Assembly (NCBI GenBank): GCA_947254705.1
Contig: CAMYCX010000014.1
Coordinates: 1 to 23,066, forward strand
DNA from: an uncultured Veillonellaceae bacterium
GTDB taxonomy: Bacteria; Bacillota; Negativicutes; Veillonellales; Negativicoccaceae
DNA: 23,066 nucleotides
Direction of reading: 5' to 3'
Part shown: positions 6,262 to 12,521 of the stretch, in pieces
Layout: every line of letters starts with the position of its first letter
Numbering within the stretch: position 1 is the first letter of the stretch
The notes under the pieces: model-generated
Told to the model about the DNA's origin: nothing
Database searches by the model: none
The model's input: the letters and a program-made list of their open reading frames with translations, nothing else
Position numbers and translations under genes: made by a program

Positions 6262-7744
6262 GGTCCGCCCCTCCTTGCTCTTCATGATCCGCCCGATGCA
6301 CCGGCGGCATCACCGGCATCTCTCTTTGCCGCTGCGACATAACCGGCACACTCCGTGTCACGGGCGGTGTCGCATGATCCGCCCGCGGCATGTGCGATGC
6401 CCTTTCCTCGGCGATCGCCGCTTCTTCGCGACGTTGGCGTGCCCGTTGCACCTGCCGCTGCATGCCCTTTTCCTGCCGCGACAGTCGCATGCGGAACAAT
6501 ATATGTCCCGCCAAAATCATCGCACCGATACACAGGAACGCCACGCCCCGTTCATAATCCGTAAACTGCGAATCGGCAAGCCGCGCCAGAATAAACAGGC
6601 CCGCCATCACCAGGCCGATATCCGTACGTACCAGCGAACGATGTCGCATACCGTCCCACAACATCCACCCCGTTGCGACAAGATAGTACATCATCATCAC
6701 GACGGCGAGCAGTGTATATCCCGCACGAAACGCCGTAATGACCGTACCGATCACCACGAGGAACGGAAACACCCCGATCATCACCAACGGCCCCGAACGA
6801 TGCTGCACCATGCGCCACCACACCGCACCGGCCGCAAACAACACCAACATCAGCATCACGATCGGCCACACCGACGGTTCCTGTCGCCCGAGATCGACCC
6901 ATGTACTGCGCATGGTCGTCAACAACATCCCGACGATAAACGCCGCCCCGCCGATCCAGCGGAACGGAATGCCCCACAACTTGGCACGTCCCGGTAACAG
7001 ACCGATATACATCGTCAATGTCGCCATCACGACAAAAAACGCTAAATTCACCACGTCCAAATCCATCAATGTCGAAAAGTAAGCGCTATACACCGCCACC
7101 CCGTACGACCAACCGAACAGCAACATCTCTTTCGGTCGGGACCCGTCACGATACAGCAGGTAAAAATACGGTGCCGCGGCGGCCAACAATATCCACACCA
7201 ACTGCTTGCCGAACCATGCCTGTGCCGCTCCGTCCGCACCGCAAAACGACGCCGCGAGCAACACGTATACCGAGGCCGCCACTACCGACCGCAACAGATA
7301 CACCGTCGGCAACAGCAACAACGCCGCCCAAATGACCGCATGCCATTCCTGGAAACGGTTCACCGCATACATACTGTCCGCCAACCACAATGCCCCCGGC
7401 AACATCAATGCATGAAAAGCACCGACCGCCTCCCGAACGGACACCGGCAATGTCGGGCGTGCCACGACAACCGCCACACCGACCAACGACAACGCCGTCA
7501 GCCCCACGAGCCACGACAACCGTGTCTCCCGTGTGATGTCATACCACTGCGATGACGCCAACAACAATACCCCCAGCGCCATGCATATCGACGCCAATAT
7601 CGGCCAAATCACCGTCCACGTTTTCTTTGCCGGCGCCACCTCTCCGTAATGCACCCGCAACCGATCGGCGGTCGGCTCGTCAACCAGTCCTTCCGCTACC
7701 CACTTGGGCAATTCCTCATAGAGCCATCGAATCTGTTTTTCCAT
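6248..7744 (-). CDS. DUF2157 polytopic membrane protein
   Basis: 498 residues. A soluble N-terminal helix pair (about 1-40, with WLYEELPKWVAEGLVDEP) matches the start of DUF2157, followed by roughly 12-14 membrane segments between about residues 42 and 420. The chain ends in a basic, Arg/Gln/Met-rich cytosolic or periplasmic tail of about 75 residues. Function is unknown for the family. It usually pairs with a GDYXXLXY protein, and the next gene supplies that partner. It is the first gene of the six-gene operon, with a weak ribosome site (AGGGGTAGGG). Only about 28 nt separate its ATG from a terminator-like hairpin, so it appears to lack room for its own promoter downstream of that hairpin. 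Confidence 0.82.
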   Translation of the reverse strand: MEKQIRWLYEELPKWVAEGLVDEPTADRLRVHYGEVAPAKKTWTVIWPILASICMALGVLLLASSQWYDITRETRLSWLVGLTALSLVGVAVVVARPTLPVSVREAVGAFHALMLPGALWLADSMYAVNRFQEWHAVIWAALLLLPTVYLLRSVVAASVYVLLAASFCGADGAAQAWFGKQLVWILLAAAAPYFYLLYRDGSRPKEMLLFGWSYGVAVYSAYFSTLMDLDVVNLAFFVVMATLTMYIGLLPGRAKLWGIPFRWIGGAAFIVGMLLTTMRSTWVDLGRQEPSVWPIVMLMLVLFAAGAVWWRMVQHRSGPLVMIGVFPFLVVIGTVITAFRAGYTLLAVVMMMYYLVATGWMLWDGMRHRSLVRTDIGLVMAGLFILARLADSQFTDYERGVAFLCIGAMILAGHILFRMRLSRQEKGMQRQVQRARQRREEAAIAEERASHMPRADHATPPVTRSVPVMSQRQREMPVMPPVHRADHEEQGGADHEEK

Positions 7745-7763
7745 ACCCTACCCCTGTACGCTG

Positions 7764-7795
7764 AAAGAAAAAGGCGGACTCTCGTCCGCCCTTTC
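7764..7795 (-). terminator. Rho-independent terminator of the usp operon, possible attenuator for the next operon
   Basis: On the minus strand: GGCGGAC-GAGA-GTCCGCC (7773-7790), a perfect 7-bp stem, followed by TTTTTCTTTC. It begins about 9 nt after the last usp stop codon and ends about 28 nt before the DUF2157 ATG. Confidence 0.85.
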
Positions 7796-7798
7796 GAA

Positions 7799-8245
7799 TT
7801 ATTTTACGATCAATACCGGACATTTCGCGTGACTTACAATATAACTCGATACCGATCCCATGAAAATTCCCTTGATCGGCCCCAGTCCGCGGCTGCCCAT
7901 GACAATCAGATCCGCGTTGTTTTTTTCGGCCACCATGGCGAGTGTCGGTCCCGGCGATCCCACTTCAAACACCGTCTTAACCGGCACCTCCGGCGGTACC
8001 GCCTTCACCAGCTCTTCCAATACTTCCTTGCCCTTGGCTTCCATATCCGATGCCATCTGCTCCGTCACATAACCGGCACCGCTCGGAATCTGATCGAAAC
8101 CGGAAATCACCGATACGATATTGGCCACATGGCAAATCACAATCGTACCGCCCGACAACTTAGCCAACTCAACCGCATGATGCAACGCCCGCAACCCGTT
8201 ATCCGAACCGTCCGCCGGCACCAGAATTTCTTTGAAATCAATCAT
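7799..8245 (-). CDS. Universal stress protein (UspA family), third of three
   Basis: 148 residues. The Usp fold starts with EILVPADGSDNG (6-17), whose Asp contacts adenine in family structures, and ends with MGSRGLGPIKGIFMGSVSSY, the G-2x-G-9x-G-(S/T) ATP-binding loop, followed by PVLIVK. The open frame extends 44 codons further upstream, but ATG 8245 is chosen because it has AGAAGGAGG about 6 nt before it and begins exactly at the conserved first strand; the upstream part runs back into the previous usp gene. Usp proteins are cytoplasmic stress/energy-state factors. This is the shortest and closest to canonical length of the three paralogues. Confidence 0.95.
   Translation of the reverse strand: MIDFKEILVPADGSDNGLRALHHAVELAKLSGGTIVICHVANIVSVISGFDQIPSGAGYVTEQMASDMEAKGKEVLEELVKAVPPEVPVKTVFEVGSPGPTLAMVAEKNNADLIVMGSRGLGPIKGIFMGSVSSYIVSHAKCPVLIVK
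7838..7866 (-). promoter_or_regulatory. Possible internal promoter for the DUF2157 operon, inside the last usp gene
   Basis: Minus strand: TTTTCA (7861-7866), 17-nt spacer, TATATT (7838-7843). It lies within coding sequence and upstream of the hairpin at 7773-7790, so any transcript from it would still have to pass that hairpin to reach the DUF2157 gene. Confidence 0.25.
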
Positions 8246-8270
8246 CAGATCCTCCTTCTCGCATTCCGCC

Positions 8271-8765
8271 TCACTTGACAACCAATACCGGCATCGGCGC
8301 CTGTTGCAGCACATACTTCGATACCGAACCCAGCAGCACGCCGCGCAACGTTCCCAAACCGCGACTGCCCATGACAATCAAATCCGCCTGCACATCCTTG
8401 GCCACCGTCACGATATCCTCCCGTGCCGTGCCGTTAGCCAACAAGAGCCGCCGTCGCACCTGTGTCGGCACCAACGCCGCGGCATTGCGCAAATCGGACT
8501 TGGCAATACTGATTTGATGTGACGTCAATCCCGTATATTGATTCTCATCCGGCTCCGGCTGCGGCGGCAACTCCGTCACGCCGCGATACGGCTTGGCATC
8601 GCCTTCCAGCCCGACCAGACCGCCGACATAAAATTGCTGTTCCAACACCGACAACAACACCAACTCCGCATCAAACTGCATCGCCAACGACACGGCGCTT
8701 TCGAGTGCGCGCGCCGCATTTTCCGAACCGTCCGTCGGCACCAGAATTGTCTGAATCGTTTGCAT
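8271..8765 (-). CDS. Universal stress protein (UspA family), second of three
   Basis: 164 residues. TILVPTDGSENA (6-17) begins the fold and MGSRGLGTLRGVLLGSVSKY near the C-terminus is an intact ATP-binding loop, ending PVLVVK. Between strands 2 and 3 there is a polar, Pro-rich insertion (around residues 56-80, ELPPQPEPDENQ) not present in the third copy. The ribosome site is GAGGTC shortly before the ATG. It lies 11 nt after the first usp gene and 25 nt before the third, so the three are one transcription unit. Confidence 0.95.
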   Translation of the reverse strand: MQTIQTILVPTDGSENAARALESAVSLAMQFDAELVLLSVLEQQFYVGGLVGLEGDAKPYRGVTELPPQPEPDENQYTGLTSHQISIAKSDLRNAAALVPTQVRRRLLLANGTAREDIVTVAKDVQADLIVMGSRGLGTLRGVLLGSVSKYVLQQAPMPVLVVK

Positions 8766-8776
8766 ATAGACCTCCT

Positions 8777-9271
8777 CTATTTGATGACCAATACCGGTAC
8801 CGATGCATGTCGCACCAAGTATCCCGACACCGTGCCGACCAACATGCCGGCCACCGTCCCCAAACCGCGACTGCCCGCCACGATCAGATCCGCCTGTACC
8901 TCCTTGGCGATTTCCAATAACGCCTCCCGCGGTGAGCCCGTTTCATGAACCACATCAAACGCAATCCCTTCCGGCACACGTGCCGCCGCCGCCGTCAACA
9001 CTTCCTGACTGTACTTGCGTCGATAATCATTGAGCTCTTCGGCATGCTCATCTCGTCCCAACGCCTCCGCCACACGCTTCGCATTTTCATCCGTATTCCC
9101 CAAACGACGCGGATGATTCAGCCATGACACGGAAAAATACTCCACATCCAATACATGTGCCAGTACCAATTTCGCATGATACTTTTCGGCCAATGTCGCC
9201 GCCATGTCGACTGCTCGATTCGCATTTTCCGAACCGTCAACAGCGACCAGAATTGTACGGTATGTTTGCAT
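8777..9271 (-). CDS. Universal stress protein (UspA family), first of three
   Basis: 164 residues. It opens with TILVAVDGSENA (6-17) and carries GSRGLGTVAGMLVGTVSGY near the C-terminus, so the ATP-binding loop G-2x-G-9x-G-T is present; it ends PVLVIK. A charged insertion around residues 55-85 (ENAKRVAEALGRDEHAEEL) differs from that of the second copy, so the paralogues have diverged mostly in this loop. The ATG follows GAGGAGGG by about 8 nt. It is the promoter-proximal gene of the usp operon. Confidence 0.95.
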   Translation of the reverse strand: MQTYRTILVAVDGSENANRAVDMAATLAEKYHAKLVLAHVLDVEYFSVSWLNHPRRLGNTDENAKRVAEALGRDEHAEELNDYRRKYSQEVLTAAAARVPEGIAFDVVHETGSPREALLEIAKEVQADLIVAGSRGLGTVAGMLVGTVSGYLVRHASVPVLVIK

Positions 9272-9294
9272 AGGAAATCCCTCCTCTTAATTGT

Positions 9295-9303
9295 ATTATA
9301 ACA
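9295..9303 (-). promoter_or_regulatory. Extended -10 promoter of the usp operon
   Basis: Minus strand TG-T-TATAAT (9295-9303): a perfect -10 with the TGn extension and no recognisable -35 at normal spacing. This is consistent with an extended -10 promoter or an activator-dependent one. The leader to the first usp ATG is about 20 nt and contains GAGGAGGG. Confidence 0.7.
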
Positions 9304-9385
9304 CGGTCGTACACGCCACGCACCGTTGATCTGCTCGTCGACACACATTTTTTGCCGACAAGATGAGAAACTTCCGGTCAATTAC

Positions 9386-9415
9386 TTGCCCGATACCATG
9401 GCTTCGCGGTACAAT
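9386..9415 (+). promoter_or_regulatory. Promoter of TonB receptor gene 1
   Basis: Plus strand: -35 TTGCCC (9386-9391), 18-nt spacer, -10 TACAAT (9410-9415). It is divergent from the usp promoter about 90 nt away. I see no convincing Fur box here. Confidence 0.5.
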
Positions 9416-9434
9416 AGTGACATTACAAGAGGAT

Positions 9435-9451
9435 TCGGGCATGTGGCCCGA
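9435..9451 (+). promoter_or_regulatory. Leader hairpin with a possible 9-codon upstream ORF
   Basis: TCGGGC (9435-9440) and GCCCGA (9446-9451) form a perfect 6-bp stem with loop ATGTG, 4 nt before the GGGAGG ribosome site of TonB receptor 1. The loop ATG (9441) opens the frame MWPDQGGKV, whose stop (9468-9470) overlaps the receptor ATG as ATGA, with an AGAGGA-like site upstream. Either the hairpin or the ORF could modulate translation; both are inferences from position. Confidence 0.35.
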
Positions 9452-9466
9452 TCAGGGAGGTAAAGT

Positions 9467-11419
9467 ATGAAATCAAGTTACACCGCATTGCTTGCCGTCT
9501 GCGCACTCGCAGGCGGGACCTTCGGCGCACAGGCCGCCGATTTGGTCACCCTCAATCCGGTCGTCATCACGGCGACCCGTTCCGCCAAAATGGAAATCGA
9601 TGTCCCGATGTCGATTGAAATTATGCAGGGAGAATCGATCCGCCGTGCCGGCGCGACCAATATCCACACTGCGCTCGCCGGTATCACGGGCATCGCCTAC
9701 AAATCGTTCGGACCCGGCGGCGGCCACATGGGCACGATGAGCAACGAAATCGCCATTCGCGGGATTAAAAACGGTACGCTCGTCATGATCAACGGCAACC
9801 CGATCAACGCCCGCGGCAAATACTATCTCGACGCAATCCCGACGGAACGCATCGACCGTGTCGAAGTGACCAAGGGCGGCGGCTCCGTACTGTACGGCTC
9901 GGAAGCGATGGCCGGCGTCATCAACATCATCACCAAGGACGATGCGCCGAATTCGCTCCTGCTCGGCTACGGCAACTACGGCCAGCGCCAAGCCGACCTC
10001 AACCTCAACATGGACGGTTTCTCGCTCGGTCTGCATCGCGAGCACTGGGGACTCTTGCAGCATGTTACCGAAGTCGACGATTTCCGCTATGCGGATTTGC
10101 CCGGCTCGCGCAAAGATTCGCTCCACTTGGGCTATCGTTTCAGCGACGAATTGAGCATGTCGTTTGACAAATTCAAATCCGCTACGGATTACGAATATTA
10201 CTACTTCGCCAAACCGACCAAACCGAAAAACTGGCCCGGCAAAATCGGCGATCTGCAGCAATATCGGACCTACACGAGCGACCAGCGGCTCTTCCAAGTG
10301 AACTATCAGAGCGATGACTTCACCGCTCACGCCTACCACAACCGTGTCTTCATGCAAGCCGACGGCGGCAACTTCTTCACAAGATCGCATAGTCCTGCCA
10401 AAGGCAAAGCACGTTTCTATAATACCAAGGAAGAAAACGTCAACTACGGTCTTGACTTGCAAAAAACCTGGCGCGGGGACAAGACGGACTGGATTGCCGG
10501 CATCACGTTCCAACATGAATTTTACGAAGCCTCGCTGTACAAAGACACCGACGACCGCTACAGCCGTGATATCTGGGCGGCCTACCTGCAGGCGGAACAT
10601 CGGCTGAACGACCGCGATACGATTATTCTCTCGGGACGTGAAACCAAGACGCGCAACTCGACCGCCGACACGAACCACAGCAACTTCTCCGCGGCGGGAC
10701 AGTGGATTCATCAACTCAATCCGGACGAAAACTTGTACGTCAATGTTTCGCAGTCCTTCATCATGCCCACCTTCAGTCAGATGTTCGGGAAAAACGGCAA
10801 CGCCATGCCGAACCCGGGTCTGAAGCCGCAAAAAGGCATCAACTATGAAGTCGGCTACAAGAAGATGCACAATGACCATCTTTATCAATTCGCCGTATAC
10901 CATGCGCGTATCAACGACAACATCAAAGTCGATCTTGACAAAGATAAAGACGGCATCCTGATAGGTTATCAATACATCAACTCCGAGTTCAAAAACACCG
11001 GCGCGGAAATTTCCATGCAATATCAGGGAGAGGGACCGTGGTCCTACCGTCTCGGTGTCTCCTACAACAATCCGATGGTCAAAGACAACGGTAAAACAGC
11101 GAAAAAACCGTACTGGGACCGCAGCTACGGCCGCTGGCAGGTCAACGGCACTCTCACCTATGCCCAAGGCCCGTGGAGCAGCACGTTGACGGCCGCTTAC
11201 CTTGCGGACCGTGTCGGCAGCCCGTCCAGCAGCCCCTCTTCGCCGACTAAACCGTATCTCCTGACGACTTGGAATACGACCTATCATTTCAACGATGAAA
11301 ACAGTCTCTCGCTGCGCATCGACAACGTACTCGATCGGGAAGACAACGTATCGCACTCCGGTACGTTCTACCGCTCCACTCCGATCAATTACACCCTGTC
11401 TTATCGCTACGAATTCTAA
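9467..11419 (+). CDS. TonB-dependent outer-membrane receptor 1
   Basis: 650 residues. A signal peptide (cleavage after AQA, residue 23) leads to a TonB-box-like NPVVITATR (30-38). The plug domain follows (about 42-160), with EIAIRGIKNGTLVMINGNP and ERIDRVEVTKGGGSVLYGSE. The rest is a beta barrel ending in aromatic-rich strands with C-terminal Phe (YRYEF), the outer-membrane insertion signature. Around QSFIMPTFSQMFGKNG the sequence follows the BtuB/siderophore-receptor pattern. An outer-loop segment D491-K-D493-K-D495-G resembles a calcium-binding DxDxDG loop. The cargo cannot be read from the sequence. The plug region resembles TonB receptor 2 closely, suggesting an old duplication. It stands alone in its transcript: own promoter, two hairpins after the stop. 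Confidence 0.93.
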   Translation: MKSSYTALLAVCALAGGTFGAQAADLVTLNPVVITATRSAKMEIDVPMSIEIMQGESIRRAGATNIHTALAGITGIAYKSFGPGGGHMGTMSNEIAIRGIKNGTLVMINGNPINARGKYYLDAIPTERIDRVEVTKGGGSVLYGSEAMAGVINIITKDDAPNSLLLGYGNYGQRQADLNLNMDGFSLGLHREHWGLLQHVTEVDDFRYADLPGSRKDSLHLGYRFSDELSMSFDKFKSATDYEYYYFAKPTKPKNWPGKIGDLQQYRTYTSDQRLFQVNYQSDDFTAHAYHNRVFMQADGGNFFTRSHSPAKGKARFYNTKEENVNYGLDLQKTWRGDKTDWIAGITFQHEFYEASLYKDTDDRYSRDIWAAYLQAEHRLNDRDTIILSGRETKTRNSTADTNHSNFSAAGQWIHQLNPDENLYVNVSQSFIMPTFSQMFGKNGNAMPNPGLKPQKGINYEVGYKKMHNDHLYQFAVYHARINDNIKVDLDKDKDGILIGYQYINSEFKNTGAEISMQYQGEGPWSYRLGVSYNNPMVKDNGKTAKKPYWDRSYGRWQVNGTLTYAQGPWSSTLTAAYLADRVGSPSSSPSSPTKPYLLTTWNTTYHFNDENSLSLRIDNVLDREDNVSHSGTFYRSTPINYTLSYRYEF

Positions 11420-11439
11420 GCGCGGCAAACGGACAAATC

Positions 11440-11463
11440 ACACCCCCGAGATCTCGGGGGTGT
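11440..11463. terminator. 24-bp perfect palindrome after TonB receptor 1 (terminator-like)
   Basis: The half-sites ACACCCCCGAGA and TCTCGGGGGTGT are exact reverse complements with no spacer, starting 20 nt after the receptor stop codon. As RNA this is a very stable hairpin. The following bases (CTTGCTA) give only a weak U tract, so it may be an intrinsic terminator, a 3'-end stabiliser, or a protein-binding palindrome. Confidence 0.55.
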
Positions 11464-11497
11464 CTTGCTATGACGATATGCCGCACGAGCGACACGC

Positions 11498-11532
11498 AAA
11501 AAGGACGATGAGCCGACGCTCATCGTCCTTTT
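11498..11532. terminator. Bidirectional rho-independent terminator
   Basis: Perfect 11-bp stem GGACGATGAGC / GCTCATCGTCC with loop CGAC (11503-11528), preceded by five A and followed by TTTT-A-TTTT. It lies between the convergent TonB receptor 1 gene and the substrate-binding protein gene and can serve both. Confidence 0.93.
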
Positions 11533-11564
11533 ATTTTCCGCGGTCCCTGTCCTGACTGTTGTTC

Positions 11565-12521
11565 TTATGCGGCGGGCAAGGGCCCGTAAATCTGTTCATG
11601 CAGCAATATCACGCCGTCGATATACCGATGCGAGGAACAGTACCGATACGCATCGGGAATCCGCAAGATATGCCCGTTGCGAACGGCCGGCAGATCGACA
11701 AACGCAGGATCGCTCATGAGAGATGCCTGCAGTTCATCCGCGCTCTGATCGCCCTGACTCACGGACGCCACCTCCGGCAAAATCAGGTAGTCGGGATGTA
11801 CCCGCACGACGCCTTCCTTGCTCAAATGATCGCCTTTCTTGAGACCAATAATCGCGGCGCCGTTACGCAATCCCGCATCCGTCAGCACATGATGCGCCAA
11901 ACCGTCGGGACTGCCGAACGCCCCCTGTACCGAGTAGGCCAATCCGATTGGCCGTTCACTTTCCGGTACGGCGGCCAATCGCCGTTCGATCCGTGCCATA
12001 CCCTGATCAATGCGGGCCGTCATCTCCGCCCCGTGCCGTTCTTCCCCGAGGACCGCCGCTACGATCCGAATCCGTTCCTTGATCATTTCACGGTTCGTCG
12101 CAACGGGAAGTACCACCACGGGAATCCCCAGCTCTTCCTGCAAGTGAATCAGATGTTCATCACTGTCCTGCACAATCAGGACATCCGGTTGCCAGGCGAT
12201 AATCTGTTCCGGCATCAACCGCCCGTTCCAACGCGCCGCCACCTGTCGGGCCTCGTCCCGACAAAGCGAATCGTCCCGTGCGGCCGCGTCCGATACCGCC
12301 GCCATGCGTGACGGGCCGACCAGTGCCAGCGTCAAATCTTCCAGATTCACCGTGTTCGCGATAACGCGTTGCGGTACATGCGACAACGTGACCTGACGTC
12401 CCGCACCGTCCACGATGGTATAACCTCCTGTCCGTTCCTGCGCCGGCGGCATGCATGCGGCGAGACACAGACAGAGCATGACCGCCACCAGCGCGATAAA
12501 ACGATTTCGTCCGCCGCTCAT
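11565..12521 (-). CDS. Lipoprotein substrate-binding protein, iron-complex/cobalamin ABC transporter type
   Basis: 318 residues. The N-terminal hydrophobic stretch ends in the lipobox LAAC with C23 as lipidated residue, so it is membrane-anchored in the periplasm. The mature chain begins YTIVDGAGRQVTLSHVPQRV, the usual opening of the TroA-like/FhuD-BtuF-FepB class, followed by two alpha/beta lobes joined by a long helix (about 165-195). Members bind ferric siderophores, heme or corrinoids for an ABC importer. The start ATG shares one base with the stop codon of TonB receptor 2 (TGATG) and has no strong ribosome site, so the two are translationally coupled and probably handle the same ligand. 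No permease or ATPase gene is nearby. Confidence 0.92.
   Translation of the reverse strand: MSGGRNRFIALVAVMLCLCLAACMPPAQERTGGYTIVDGAGRQVTLSHVPQRVIANTVNLEDLTLALVGPSRMAAVSDAAARDDSLCRDEARQVAARWNGRLMPEQIIAWQPDVLIVQDSDEHLIHLQEELGIPVVVLPVATNREMIKERIRIVAAVLGEERHGAEMTARIDQGMARIERRLAAVPESERPIGLAYSVQGAFGSPDGLAHHVLTDAGLRNGAAIIGLKKGDHLSKEGVVRVHPDYLILPEVASVSQGDQSADELQASLMSDPAFVDLPAVRNGHILRIPDAYRYCSSHRYIDGVILLHEQIYGPLPAA

Noticed and set aside
6262..6285. Upstream ATG adding eight residues to the GDYXXLXY protein
   Set aside because: It has no good Shine-Dalgarno, whereas ATG 6261 has AAGGAGGGG at ideal spacing; kept only as an alternative.
8246..8377. 44-codon N-terminal extension of the third usp frame
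   Set aside because: It overlaps the preceding usp gene, reads as a Cys/Arg-rich shadow, and the ATG at 8245 has an ideal ribosome site and begins at the conserved first Usp strand.
9473..11428. 651-codon open frame antisense to TonB receptor 1
   Set aside because: The translation is Val/Arg/Asp-rich with no signal peptide or motif, and the plus strand carries an unambiguous receptor. The codon bias of the real gene suppresses stops in this antisense frame.
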